This document shows, in pieces, positions 34,569 through 42,788 of a DNA stretch of 42,861 nucleotides (within the stretch, counting starts at the first letter, position 1; each line of letters opens with the position of its first letter). The translations under genes were made by a program, and so were the position numbers. The notes beneath the pieces were generated by a model. The model worked only from the letters and a program-made list of their open reading frames with translations, searched no databases and was not told where the DNA came from. Source of the stretch: Oscillospiraceae bacterium (lineage in GTDB: Bacteria > Bacillota > Clostridia > Oscillospirales > Oscillospiraceae); assembly GCA_902798545.1 (NCBI GenBank), contig CADBWQ010000023.1, positions 1 to 42,861 of the forward strand. Reading direction: 5' to 3'.

Positions 34569-34697
34569 AAGCCCAGATGCTGAACTGGTGTCGCTGGACG
34601 CAGCTACTCCAGTCTTGACAAAGGCATTTGGGCTGCGCCTTATCTGCGCTCCTCCGCTGCAGCGGAGTTGAGTCTTGCAACGCAGATAAGGCGTTTT
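34569..34697 (+). ncRNA. Unclassified structured small RNA, about 129 nt
   Basis: From the expected start, AGCCCAGATG (34,570-34,579) pairs with CATTTGGGCT (34,625-34,634), enclosing a CTGG/CCAG inner stem. It is followed at once by a 13-bp perfect stem, CGCCTTATCTGCG (34,636-34,648) with CGCAGATAAGGCG (34,681-34,693), holding a CTCCGC/GCGGAG hairpin, then TTTT. No ORF with a ribosome-binding site lies inside. I do not recognise the family. Confidence 0.65.
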
Positions 34698-34724
34698 AAT
34701 TAATCATACATATGAAACAGACGA

Positions 34725-34765
34725 AACCCAGATGAGCTAATCATATGATCAGTTCGTCTGGGGTT
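34725..34765. terminator. Hairpin related to that at 39,337
   Basis: AACCCAGATGA pairs imperfectly with TCGTCTGGGGTT. The inner GAGCT...GATCAGTTCGTC is shared with the hairpin at 39,337-39,373. It probably ends the minus-strand lipoprotein gene. Confidence 0.5.
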
Positions 34766-34808
34766 CGATATGTGCAGAGGAATCTGTCAATTATCTTCCG
34801 CCTGACTA

Positions 34809-35642
34809 TTATTCGTAATAATACCTTGTAAAGCTACTGATTCCATTATCATAATCACGGGAAACATACAAAAGCTTTCCATCCAGATCATAATCTCGTA
34901 GTTCTGAATATGGATTGGTAGCACTAAAGCAGTTAATCTTCACTTCCAAGCCATCAACATATGCATATTTCACGTAGTCCTCTTCAGATTCAATCGGATT
35001 CAATACAGATGTTTCCGCATAATGATACTGCTTTGAAGTGATCCCGTTATCCAAAACTGTAACGATATAAAGGCGTCCATCGTCCTTATATGTATATGAA
35101 ATATTTGCGCCTGTAGAACAATAAGCACCTATCAGCCGGGGCCCATCATACTCAAAATCTATAGATATGATATCATCACCAACTAAAAGCAACTCTCTTG
35201 CCACATGGTCTTCTTCATACCAAAAGCTGATCACATAACCGGCATCATCAAGTTCCTCTGGTTCTCTGCCTTCTATGCGTACCAGACGATTTCCTTTATC
35301 ATATTGATAAGTTTCCTCCACTTCACGTATATCCATATCGATTAAATCCCATATGTGAGGGATCTCAGAACGAGCAGCCAAGGTACCCTCGGGAGCATAG
35401 GCACGGGTAAGAAGCCCGTTATCATATTCATAATACTGAATCATATGCGTTTGGCGTTCATCTTTCACAACCGTTGTCTCAGCCTTAATGAGCCGGCTTT
35501 CCTCGACTATTGGCTCAGGCAACGGATCAAACGAAGACGCATCCACGATTGCCGGCAGCTCCGGATCTAAACTCACTCTCGTACAGGAAGCCAAGAAGAA
35601 AACGGATATCAGAAACAAAAAGAATAATACTATTTTTCTCAT
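34809..35642 (-). CDS. Lipoprotein with YD-like repeats
   Basis: This 277-aa protein has a lipoprotein signal (hydrophobic 4-19, FFLASC with lipid-bearing Cys20). Downstream are repeated Tyr-Asp units (YYEYDNGLL, YQYDKGNRL, FEYDGPRL, YTYKDDGRL) like the YD/RHS repeat, so it is probably a small beta-structured surface lipoprotein. GAAGGTGG precedes the ATG. It has its own promoter. Confidence 0.8.
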   Translation of the reverse strand: MRKIVLFFLFLISVFFLASCTRVSLDPELPAIVDASSFDPLPEPIVEESRLIKAETTVVKDERQTHMIQYYEYDNGLLTRAYAPEGTLAARSEIPHIWDLIDMDIREVEETYQYDKGNRLVRIEGREPEELDDAGYVISFWYEEDHVARELLLVGDDIISIDFEYDGPRLIGAYCSTGANISYTYKDDGRLYIVTVLDNGITSKQYHYAETSVLNPIESEEDYVKYAYVDGLEVKINCFSATNPYSELRDYDLDGKLLYVSRDYDNGISSFTRYYYE

Positions 35643-35672
35643 AATACTACCACCTTCAAGATAGTAAATATT

Positions 35673-35701
35673 ACTATAACACGAAGCAGAAATCAGCTCA
35701 A
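35673..35701 (-). promoter_or_regulatory. Promoter of the lipoprotein gene
   Basis: On the minus strand, TTGAGC (plus 35,696-35,701), 17 bp, TATAGT (35,673-35,678). The -35 directly follows the T-run of the upstream terminator. Confidence 0.7.
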
Positions 35702-35706
35702 GAAAA

Positions 35707-35764
35707 AACAGACCGGGGAATTAACCCCGGTCTGATGTTACCTTGAGCAATGTGAAGTTGGGCA
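35707..35764 (-). terminator. Terminator, copy 2 of a repeated element
   Basis: CAGACCGGGG (35,709-35,718) pairs with CCCCGGTCTG (35,725-35,734); on the minus strand TTTTTT follows, ending the surface-protein gene. A TTGAGCAATGTGAAG block beside it is shared with copy 1 at 32,033. Confidence 0.8.
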
Positions 35765-35869
35765 TCACAATATTCCGTATATTGCCGGACCTGGCACAAT
35801 TCACGCACTGAGTGGAAACTCCGCGAAGCAAGGAGGTCCTGCTCACAGCGAAGATACACACCCCAATGC

Positions 35870-38152
35870 TTAAAACTCTTTTCTGCGGAACAGATACCAG
35901 GTAATGGTCGTCATACCGAAGAAGGTTCCGATCGCCATTACGATCCACTCAAAAGTCATACTGTTATCAGCCGTCTTCGGGCTGGAAGTCGAGCCGCTGA
36001 AGCCGAAGGAAACCGTGATCGGTCCCTTGACACCGTTTACCGTGAACGGATTCGTCACATTACGGGAACCAACATATCTGCCGTTGATGTTGATCTCATG
36101 CAGCCAATAGCCATTTTGCGGACTGAATGTGAACTTGATACTATCCCATTTCTGAACCAGGAAAACATTATCGTAATCGCCATACTTCGGGCAGTCGGTA
36201 TAATACGTGCCCTTGCCATACATAAGCTGGGCCGTGACCGTATACCAGTCATTAATCGTGACTTCGGTCGCGGGACTCGGATTCAGGGTGCTGCTTCCGG
36301 CATACCGCACCAGATAGGTGCCGGCAGCCAGATTCGACAGCGTGGAACCCGTGACCGAGTAATAGCCTTCGGTGCCGTCCTTGAGCTTGTACTCCATGGC
36401 AGTTGTGAGCCCGCTGATAGAGCCCGCCATTCTGGTGCCGTTGTCAATACGGTCCGTCACAGTCAGGCCGGTCGGGGCCTTCTGGTCAGCTCTCGTGATG
36501 ATAATCTTCGAAGAAGACTTCGGTGCTGCAAAGAGAGCGAACGGAGAAAAAACCGCAGAGCTTGAGATGACGCCGGAGGAACCACTGGCAGCAGGCAGCT
36601 CGGTCATGCTGCCGGAAGCGGCATCATAGTGATACACGAAGAATACATAATCCGCGGAGGAATAGCCGGACGGATAAGGGATCGTGAAAGACAATGGCGT
36701 CGTGATATCCGCGCTGTCCACCGGGTCGCTGGTATCCCCATCCCAATATGGGGTCACATCATAGCCAAAGGCTGCGATCTGGGAGGTCGAAACATTCCTG
36801 GAGCTGGCCAGGTTTGCGATCACCGAATTGACGGCGTTCATACTTGGAAGACTCGCTTTGGTCACAATCGCGACCGGCGTCTTATCAACGGTGCCCTTTT
36901 TGAAGGTGCAGGAAACCGTGAGGCCGTTGTTGGCAGCATTCATGGTGAACGCAACGGTATTGGAACCGGTGACTGTGGAGCCGCCGCTGACGGACACAGT
37001 ATCGACCACATATCCATTGGCCGGCGTAAGAATGATCTCGACGGAACTTCCCTCCAGCACCTTGACAGCCGTGCCAGAGGAAACGGCGTTACCATTCCAT
37101 GTGGCGGAGCCGTTGCTGCCCAGGGTCACGGTGAAGCTGTACTTATGAATGCCGCAGGTGGTGCAGACATCATCCTCGTCAAAGCTGTGGTCGCAGACCG
37201 CATCACAGCGGTCACAGACGCCATCGGTCCAGTGATGGCCGAGGGGATCACCGGTCTCGAAGTACCGATCCGGCGACTTCGCGCCGCAGGTCTCACAGGA
37301 CTGGTAATACTGGGCCTTCTCAGTGCATGTCGCATCGGCTTTCCAGTACTTGTCATCAACGACGGTCTTCCAGGAATGGTTTCCTGTCGCATCAATGGAG
37401 ACGGGAGCATTCTCCGGGTCTTTCAGGCCGCAGCGGGAGCATTCCTTATACGCTTCCGTCCCATCCTGGGCACAGGTCGGCTCCACCCTGGCGTGATCCT
37501 GCCAGTCATGGCCGAGGGGTTCGCCGTAATCAAAGTACATCGAGTCAGACTCAGCACCGCAGGTCTCACATGACTGGTAATAGCTGGCTTTCTCCGTGCA
37601 GGTGGCAGCCTTTTTCAGATAATCGGAAGAGGGGTTCATGACCCAAGTATGGCCAGTCGCAGGAACGGTGGTCATCGGGTGCGCCGGATCCTGATCGCCA
37701 CAGCGGGAACAGGTATAATACTCCGTGGAACCGGCCTCGGTGCAGGTGGCAGCCACAGCGTCATGGTGGACGGAATAATCATGGACAAGGGCAGAGGTTT
37801 CTCTGGTCTCGGTCGCTTCACAGCGGGAGCAAGCCCGGGTCTCAGTACCGCCGGCCTTGCAGGTGGCGGTATTGTTGCCCCATTCGCCGAAGTTATGGCC
37901 GAGGGGTTCGCCATCATAAACAACCTCAGTTTCGGACACCGTACCGCACTTCGAGCAGGTTTTGTGATACATGGCAGCCTGCGTACACGTGGCATCGGAT
38001 ATCCAGGCATTCTCCGTTCTCTCGAACACGAAGGTATGATCCTTGCACTCCGAAGGGTCAAGTTCATACGCCCACGAACGGATCGGCAGCAGGGTCAGGC
38101 ACATCAGCGCGACCAGCAACAGGGCCATGATACGGACTACGGTTTTCTGCAT
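35870..38152 (-). CDS. Cell-surface protein with CxxC repeats
   Basis: This 760-aa protein starts at 38,152 (GGAGG nine bases upstream); the longer frame is untranslated leader. A signal peptide (about 1-28) precedes at least seven repeats with CSRCG, CETCGA and GHxW motifs (about 30-345), a pattern that may bind zinc. Then come a Flg_new_2/InlB-B-like domain (about 345-430), beta-rich regions, SPKTA, a membrane span and RRKEF, which looks like a variant sortase signal. It is probably attached to the cell wall or membrane; ligand unknown. Confidence 0.8.
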   Translation of the reverse strand: MQKTVVRIMALLLVALMCLTLLPIRSWAYELDPSECKDHTFVFERTENAWISDATCTQAAMYHKTCSKCGTVSETEVVYDGEPLGHNFGEWGNNTATCKAGGTETRACSRCEATETRETSALVHDYSVHHDAVAATCTEAGSTEYYTCSRCGDQDPAHPMTTVPATGHTWVMNPSSDYLKKAATCTEKASYYQSCETCGAESDSMYFDYGEPLGHDWQDHARVEPTCAQDGTEAYKECSRCGLKDPENAPVSIDATGNHSWKTVVDDKYWKADATCTEKAQYYQSCETCGAKSPDRYFETGDPLGHHWTDGVCDRCDAVCDHSFDEDDVCTTCGIHKYSFTVTLGSNGSATWNGNAVSSGTAVKVLEGSSVEIILTPANGYVVDTVSVSGGSTVTGSNTVAFTMNAANNGLTVSCTFKKGTVDKTPVAIVTKASLPSMNAVNSVIANLASSRNVSTSQIAAFGYDVTPYWDGDTSDPVDSADITTPLSFTIPYPSGYSSADYVFFVYHYDAASGSMTELPAASGSSGVISSSAVFSPFALFAAPKSSSKIIITRADQKAPTGLTVTDRIDNGTRMAGSISGLTTAMEYKLKDGTEGYYSVTGSTLSNLAAGTYLVRYAGSSTLNPSPATEVTINDWYTVTAQLMYGKGTYYTDCPKYGDYDNVFLVQKWDSIKFTFSPQNGYWLHEININGRYVGSRNVTNPFTVNGVKGPITVSFGFSGSTSSPKTADNSMTFEWIVMAIGTFFGMTTITWYLFRRKEF

Positions 38153-38210
38153 CGAAACAATCCTCCTTGAAGAAGCATTGCGTATCATCATCTTTTGATT
38201 ACAGTACCGC

Positions 38211-38239
38211 ATTATACCACAAGATGTTCCATCGGGCAA
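38211..38239 (-). promoter_or_regulatory. Promoter of surface-protein gene
   Basis: On the minus strand, TTGCCC (plus 38,234-38,239), 17 bp, TATAAT (38,211-38,216). Confidence 0.75.
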
Positions 38240-38281
38240 TGGACAGACATCTAAATATTGCTTAAGATTACGTATAAGAGT

Positions 38282-38315
38282 GCGGCAGCCTGGGGAGTGA
38301 TCCTCAGACTGCCGC
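38282..38315. terminator. Hairpin upstream of surface-protein promoter
   Basis: GCGGCAG pairs with CTGCCGC, with an inner GGGA/TCCT-type pairing. T-run is weak (ATCTGTTTT on plus). The rest of 38,316-38,494 shows no gene. Confidence 0.5.
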
Positions 38316-38494
38316 ATCTGTTTTACAGCGCCCCTGGTTTCTCAAGAGGCGGGAATAATTTAACGGAAATTTGGTGCCGTGTCAAGGGTGCTTTTTTGTA
38401 CTTCTGCAGCCGCAATGAGTCATGAAAACTGTGCTTGAAAACCGGCACAGGACAGGATATAATGAAGATATATTATGTAACCTGAGGGATGATT

Positions 38495-39352
38495 ATGGGC
38501 GGGAAAAAGACTGACTTCACAGGCCTGAAGCTCGGTCACCTGACAGTTATTGAACCGACAGGCCGACACGACGGAAACGGACGAGCCATCTGGCGCTGCG
38601 ACTGTGACTGCGGGAACACCATCTATCTGGACTCGCGGGCATTAAAACGGACCAAACGCCGGGACTGCGGATGCAACATCCTGAACAGTCCGTTTGTAAA
38701 GGATCTGACCGGCCAGCGCTTTGGGAAGCTTGTATGTCTGTATCCAACGGGCGATAAGGACAGTTCAGGCGGGCTGATCTGGCACTGCAGGTGCGACTGT
38801 GGAAATGAAAGTAACTTTTCAGCACATTTATTGAAAAGTGGCAGAACGCGCACCTGCGGCTGTTCAAGGAACGCAGTCATAAAAGATTACGTTGGGAAAC
38901 GCTTCGGCAGTCTGACCGTCATAGAGCACGCCGGTATGGGCATAAACAGCACACATCTCTGGAAATGCCGCTGCGACTGTGGAACGATCGTCATCGCAAG
39001 ACAGCCCAGACTGGAAAGCGGCTACACCACATCCTGCGGCTGCACCTATACTGAGAGAATAAATGCGTTAAAAAAACTCTACGATGGGACCGGTATATCT
39101 TTTCTGGAATACAATTTAAGCGGAAAACTAAGATCAAGCAATAAATCCGGAGTTACCGGCGTACACTTCGACAGCAGAAATAACAAATGGATCGCAAGAA
39201 TCACCCTGCGTAAGAAACTATACAGTCTGGGAAGCTATAAGAACAAAGAAGACGCCATAAAAGCAAGGAAGAGGGCCGAAGAAGAACTCTTTGAGCCTGT
39301 TATCGAAGAATACTATAGGAGCAAAGAGACGGAAGAAACCCCGACGAGCTGA
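38495..39352 (+). CDS. AP2-domain protein with three zinc-ribbon repeats
   Basis: This 285-aa protein has three repeats of the form TGxxFGxLTV...W.C.CDCG...CGC (about 4-60, 65-123, 128-186) and a C-terminal AP2 DNA-binding domain (about 210-262: NKSGVTGVHFDSRNNKW, ITLRKKLYSLGSY). Such proteins occur in phages and mobile elements, often beside HNH homing nucleases; no HNH is seen here. GAGGG lies before the ATG at 38,495, preferred over 38,489. The gene ends inside its terminator hairpin. Confidence 0.85.
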   Translation: MGGKKTDFTGLKLGHLTVIEPTGRHDGNGRAIWRCDCDCGNTIYLDSRALKRTKRRDCGCNILNSPFVKDLTGQRFGKLVCLYPTGDKDSSGGLIWHCRCDCGNESNFSAHLLKSGRTRTCGCSRNAVIKDYVGKRFGSLTVIEHAGMGINSTHLWKCRCDCGTIVIARQPRLESGYTTSCGCTYTERINALKKLYDGTGISFLEYNLSGKLRSSNKSGVTGVHFDSRNNKWIARITLRKKLYSLGSYKNKEDAIKARKRAEEELFEPVIEEYYRSKETEETPTS

Positions 39353-39373
39353 GAAGATCAGTTCGTCGGGGTT
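39337..39373. terminator. Bidirectional terminator
   Basis: AACCCCGACGA (39,337-39,347) pairs perfectly with TCGTCGGGGTT (39,363-39,373). It follows the AP2 gene and lies at the end of the prophage lysis module. Confidence 0.8.
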
Positions 39374-39457
39374 ATTGGTGTGTGGGGATTAGGGTGCCGG
39401 AAAGCAGCAGCCTACAGCGGGAAGGTTTTCCCTCACTGCGGACTGGCTCACTTTTTA

Positions 39458-39904
39458 CTAATCAGAGATATCTTCGCCGATCACGGTTTCCGGTTCGCCG
39501 CTTTTCTTAGCACGATTGTGAAGCTGTTCGAGTACTTGTTTCAGCTGTTCGGGAACCGGCAGGCCGAGATGGGCAGCGTTCTCCAGGATGGAGAGGCCGT
39601 TGTTCGCCACCGCCCAGAAGATGACGGCGGTGCGCAGGACGCCCGGCTGGTTCAGGATGTGTTCATCCAGGACCTGGGCGATGCCCACCAGCAGGAAGGT
39701 CAGCACCTTCCGGCAGAGGCCGCGGAAGCCGACGGCGGAGCTGAGCGTCCGGTCCTCAATCGCGCACATCACGCCGGTGATGTAATCCACGATCACGAAG
39801 ACCAGCAGCGCGTAGAGCAGGCCGTCGCTCCCGCCAAGGAAGTAGCCGAGCCATGCGCCGACAGCGGCGAAGACACTTTCAATCAGATGCCAGAAAGATT
39901 TCAT
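39458..39904 (-). CDS. Phage holin, holin_4 family type
   Basis: This 148-aa protein has hydrophobic segments at about 9-25, 30-45 and 68-85 (FLGGSDGLLYALLVFVIVDY, RKVLTFLLVGIAQVLDEHI) and a basic soluble tail (HNRAKKSG), typical of the toxin-secretion/phage-lysis holin family. It would permeabilise the membrane to release the endolysin. It starts three bases after the lysozyme gene and is the last gene of the module. Confidence 0.88.
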   Translation of the reverse strand: MKSFWHLIESVFAAVGAWLGYFLGGSDGLLYALLVFVIVDYITGVMCAIEDRTLSSAVGFRGLCRKVLTFLLVGIAQVLDEHILNQPGVLRTAVIFWAVANNGLSILENAAHLGLPVPEQLKQVLEQLHNRAKKSGEPETVIGEDISD

Positions 39905-39907
39905 TTT

Positions 39908-40732
39908 TCAGTCCTCCATAGATAAGATTTTGCGCCAGGTCAGGGGACCGACGACACCGTCGGGGTCGAGATCATGCTCGCGCTGGAACCTGCGGATCGC
40001 CTGATCCGTTGCCTCCCCGATCACACCGTCGGTCTCGGTTTTATAGCCGCGCGCATCCAGGATGGCCTGGAGCACGGTGACATCCTTGCCGGACATGGAT
40101 TTATCCACCATACGGGGTGGCCAGAAATCGGCGTCAGCCGGTTTCTCCTTTTCCGGTGCTTCGTCAGCTGTGGCCGGAGATGGTATTTTGTCCCCAGACG
40201 GAGTGGCAGCTGCCGTGCCAATCTCCTGGGCCATGGACAGGGCATAGCGGAAGCGGGCGTCCACATTGCAGTAATAGGGCTGCTCGTACAGGCGGCAGAC
40301 CTTATCCGTTGCCGAATAGATGTCGTCGGTCATCTTCAGGTACTTCCAGAGACCTGAATACTGCCCTTCGGTCTTCAGCTCATGCAGGGCGAAGGCCACC
40401 TGCATGGATGCATCGTCCAGGGCCTTGCCGGACTTCTTCCAGAAGTCGTAGAGATCCAGCTTTCTCCCCTGCCCGGTGGAGAAGTTGAAATAGGTCCACT
40501 GGGCCAGGCCGTAGCCCTTCTGATCCCGGGCAAACTGCGTGCGGCTGATCCGCCCGGCCGTGACATCGGCGGTATAGGCGTGGGAGAGCGAACGGCCGGC
40601 GGTGAAATCGTTTTGCAGCCGCCAGGGCTCCAGACCGGACTCGGCCATCCAGTTCCCCATCAGGCCGAGGGCACCGGCGTGGGAGACGCCGGAGGCGCGG
40701 AGTTGGTTATAGATAAGCAGCGTATTATTCAT
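39908..40732 (-). CDS. Phage endolysin: lysozyme plus peptidoglycan-binding
   Basis: This 274-aa protein has an N-terminal tail-lysozyme-type catalytic domain (about 5-165; GNWMAESGL with Glu31, KGYGLAQWTY) and a C-terminal PG_binding_1 domain (about 205-272; VLQAILDARGYKTETDGVIG). A Pro/Ala/Lys linker joins them. It would hydrolyse host cell wall at lysis. The ATG overlaps the upstream small gene by four bases (ATGA). Confidence 0.9.
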   Translation of the reverse strand: MNNTLLIYNQLRASGVSHAGALGLMGNWMAESGLEPWRLQNDFTAGRSLSHAYTADVTAGRISRTQFARDQKGYGLAQWTYFNFSTGQGRKLDLYDFWKKSGKALDDASMQVAFALHELKTEGQYSGLWKYLKMTDDIYSATDKVCRLYEQPYYCNVDARFRYALSMAQEIGTAAATPSGDKIPSPATADEAPEKEKPADADFWPPRMVDKSMSGKDVTVLQAILDARGYKTETDGVIGEATDQAIRRFQREHDLDPDGVVGPLTWRKILSMED

Positions 40733-40863
40733 GATATCGTCCTCACAAGCTCCGTATCGTTCGCTTCCCTGTAGCGACAGGAAATCTCACTCACTTCGCT
40801 GCTCGTCCTCTTTCGCGAAAGACCCATTTCATTGGGCTCTTCCGCGATTATTTTTTCAACCAT
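40729..40863 (-). CDS. 44-aa phage protein with NEMGLSRK core
   Basis: The frame reads MVEKIIAEEPNEMGLSRKRT and then SSEVSEISCRYREANDTELV. AAGGAAGG precedes the ATG at 40,863. It overlaps the neighbours on both sides (8 and 4 bases), as in a compact phage operon. The NEMGLSRK part coincides with a 35-nt hairpin that is conserved in structure with the element at 381-508, so selection may act on the RNA as well as the peptide. Confidence 0.6.
   Translation of the reverse strand: MVEKIIAEEPNEMGLSRKRTSSEVSEISCRYREANDTELVRTIS
40813..40847 (-). repeat. Conserved-loop hairpin, copy B
   Basis: TCGCG-A-AAGA pairs with TCTT-C-CGCGA around the loop CCCATTTCATTGGGC (plus strand). The copy at 450-484 has the same length and loop but a different paired stem. 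Confidence 0.6.
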
Positions 40864-41131
40864 TGTAAATTCCTTCCTTATAAAGTCGAATGACTGTGTT
40901 TCCGGTGGGCATACGCTCAATGCCCTTGAAGACGGTGAAGCCCTCGAAGGTCCTGCGGTCTTCGTCGAAGACGCGGGTCAGGCTGCGGGTATGCTCCGGA
41001 TCGTTGAAGATGGAAAAGAGCGTGGCGAGATCCGTCTCGGGGGTCTCGAAGCGGAGGCTTCCGTCCAGCTCGGAGATCCCGATCCAGTTCAGGGGAAGCG
41101 TGGTTCCCTGCGCGGTTTCAAGTGTAAGCAT
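40856..41131 (-). CDS. Small prophage protein, 91 aa
   Basis: A 91-aa protein (MLTLETAQGTTLPLNWIGIS at the start) in the tail-lysis interval. Beta-rich, no motif recognised. Its start is 10 bases after the tail gene and the stop overlaps the 44-aa gene. Probably a minor tail or assembly protein; a small XkdX-like role is possible. Confidence 0.7.
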   Translation of the reverse strand: MLTLETAQGTTLPLNWIGISELDGSLRFETPETDLATLFSIFNDPEHTRSLTRVFDEDRRTFEGFTVFKGIERMPTGNTVIRLYKEGIYNG

Positions 41132-41141
41132 ATGTTCTCCT

Positions 41142-42788
41142 TTAAGTCCAAGTTACGAGTTTGCGGTTCACGCCCCCGACCGTGATGGTCTCAAGGCCGA
41201 GGTAGTGGTAATTCAGGGCGATGGATCCGGCCAGCAGGGTCGAGAACTGGGCGCTGCCCTCGAAGTATCCGTAGAGCGTGTCGATGTTCGCCTTGTTCGT
41301 TCCGACCTGATCCAGGGTGGACTGGAAACTGGTCTTGCCGTAGGAGACCGCCGATGATCCGATCACGCGGTTGACGGCGGCACCGTCATCGATCTTCGTG
41401 GATCCGAGGGAATAGTCCGCGATGCGGTTGGTATTCAGCGTGCCCGCCGTGATCTTCGAGGCGTTCAGGTTCTGGATGTTCGCGTTGTAGATCTTGAGGA
41501 CGCCGTCCTCGATCGTGCAGCCGCCGATAGTCCCGGACGTGGCGTCGATGACGCCGTGGACGGTGAGGCCGGAGGAATTCACCAGCATGACGACGGAGCC
41601 GTCGGAGCGGAGTTCGAACTTGTCGGCGTCGAGGTACCAGCCGAAGCTGGAGGGATCCCCGCCGCTGCGGGAGACCTTGGCCGCGATCTGCTGTGCCTGG
41701 AGTGTCAGCTCCGACTGGACATTCTGCAGCCGGCGGGAATAACTGCGCTCGGAAGACGGAATAAACGGGTATTCGTGGTCCAGCTCCTCATCCTCCGGGG
41801 CAGAGACAGAAGCCGCGCAGAGGGCGTCGAAGCTCAGGTCGCAGGAAAGCAGGCTCGTAAGCGAGCCGGAGACGGATATGGTATCTCCGATCTCCACCGC
41901 CGGGTCCAGGATGGCGGCCTCGGCGGCGAAGGGGCGATAGACGAAGCCCTGCATTTTGGTCAGGAGCCGGTCCGCCGCTGCCTGCGTCGCAAAGGGGCAG
42001 GAGATCTCATAAACATAGCCGGTCTCATCCCCGGCGAAGAGCTCGCCTACGGCACTAGGACTTCGTCCGTCGCTGTCATCATCCAGCAGGAAGCGGACGC
42101 CGGTGCAGGCCGGGAAGGCCGGACTCTCGGTCAGTCGGTGGGTGGAACCGAGGGTGAGATCCGCTTCAGTCTTCCGGTTCCAGAGGCATACGAGCCGCAG
42201 GGTGTTGGCATCCGTTAGGACGAAAGATCCGCCGTAGAGCGCCGCAATGTACTGCAGCGTCTCGCGCAGGGTGTACTGCGCCGGGAGAGGGATCATGAAT
42301 CCGGCGGTCATGAGGTCAATGGTCTGGGCGTCAACTGTGACGCCCAGGAACGAGGCGATCTCGGTGACGACATTCAGGTCGCTATATGGCCAGATGTGGG
42401 TCGTACTCGGGTAAGCCAGTTCGCCCTTGAGCATGGCATCGTAGGCGTGGAGTGTCAGAAGTCCTGAGAATGTGTCGGCCTCGCGGGTGTCGATGTAATA
42501 GACGCCTTTGGCGATCCACTCAGACTGCTGGGTGTCGTTGACGGCACGGACGTAGGGGCGGATCGTCGCCATGCGCGGGACAGAGGACGAATCCACATAG
42601 AGGGAGAGCGTCAGATCCCCCGCGGGGGCGAGACCGAGGTGGGGCGATCCGCTGCCGAAGGCGGAGCGGGAACTCCTCATGGACGTAAGGACATCCATGC
42701 CGTAGTCAGTGCTGCCAATGCTGACCTTGACCTCAAAGGAGTGAATGCCGGAGAAGATGGAATTGTAGAGTTCGGAAGTTGTATTCAT
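41142..42788 (-). CDS. Prophage tail/baseplate protein
   Basis: This 548-aa protein has an N-terminal half of tail-hub type (GVYYIDTREADTFSGLLTLH, AYDAMLKGEL, then a region with IGDTISVSG) and a C-terminal half with repeated ASGTIGGCTIEDG-like and ASKITAGTLNTNRIAD motifs common in siphophage tail-tip and fibre-attachment proteins. The size fits a prophage endopeptidase-tail or distal tail-associated protein. Its ATG overlaps the stop of the upstream gene (ATGA). Confidence 0.8.
   Translation of the reverse strand: MNTTSELYNSIFSGIHSFEVKVSIGSTDYGMDVLTSMRSSRSAFGSGSPHLGLAPAGDLTLSLYVDSSSVPRMATIRPYVRAVNDTQQSEWIAKGVYYIDTREADTFSGLLTLHAYDAMLKGELAYPSTTHIWPYSDLNVVTEIASFLGVTVDAQTIDLMTAGFMIPLPAQYTLRETLQYIAALYGGSFVLTDANTLRLVCLWNRKTEADLTLGSTHRLTESPAFPACTGVRFLLDDDSDGRSPSAVGELFAGDETGYVYEISCPFATQAAADRLLTKMQGFVYRPFAAEAAILDPAVEIGDTISVSGSLTSLLSCDLSFDALCAASVSAPEDEELDHEYPFIPSSERSYSRRLQNVQSELTLQAQQIAAKVSRSGGDPSSFGWYLDADKFELRSDGSVVMLVNSSGLTVHGVIDATSGTIGGCTIEDGVLKIYNANIQNLNASKITAGTLNTNRIADYSLGSTKIDDGAAVNRVIGSSAVSYGKTSFQSTLDQVGTNKANIDTLYGYFEGSAQFSTLLAGSIALNYHYLGLETITVGGVNRKLVTWT

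Noticed and set aside
34569-34697. Tandem stems as an integron attC or retron element
   Set aside because: No integrase or reverse transcriptase nearby and the second stem ends in a T-run as in a terminator.
36629-37573. 314-codon plus-strand frame
   Set aside because: Antisense to the repeat-rich surface protein; repeats in that gene keep the other frame open.
35870-38152. Repeats as a possible CRISPR array
   Set aside because: The repeats are in frame, of variable length and diverged, and encode CxxC protein units; no array or cas gene is present anywhere in the window.
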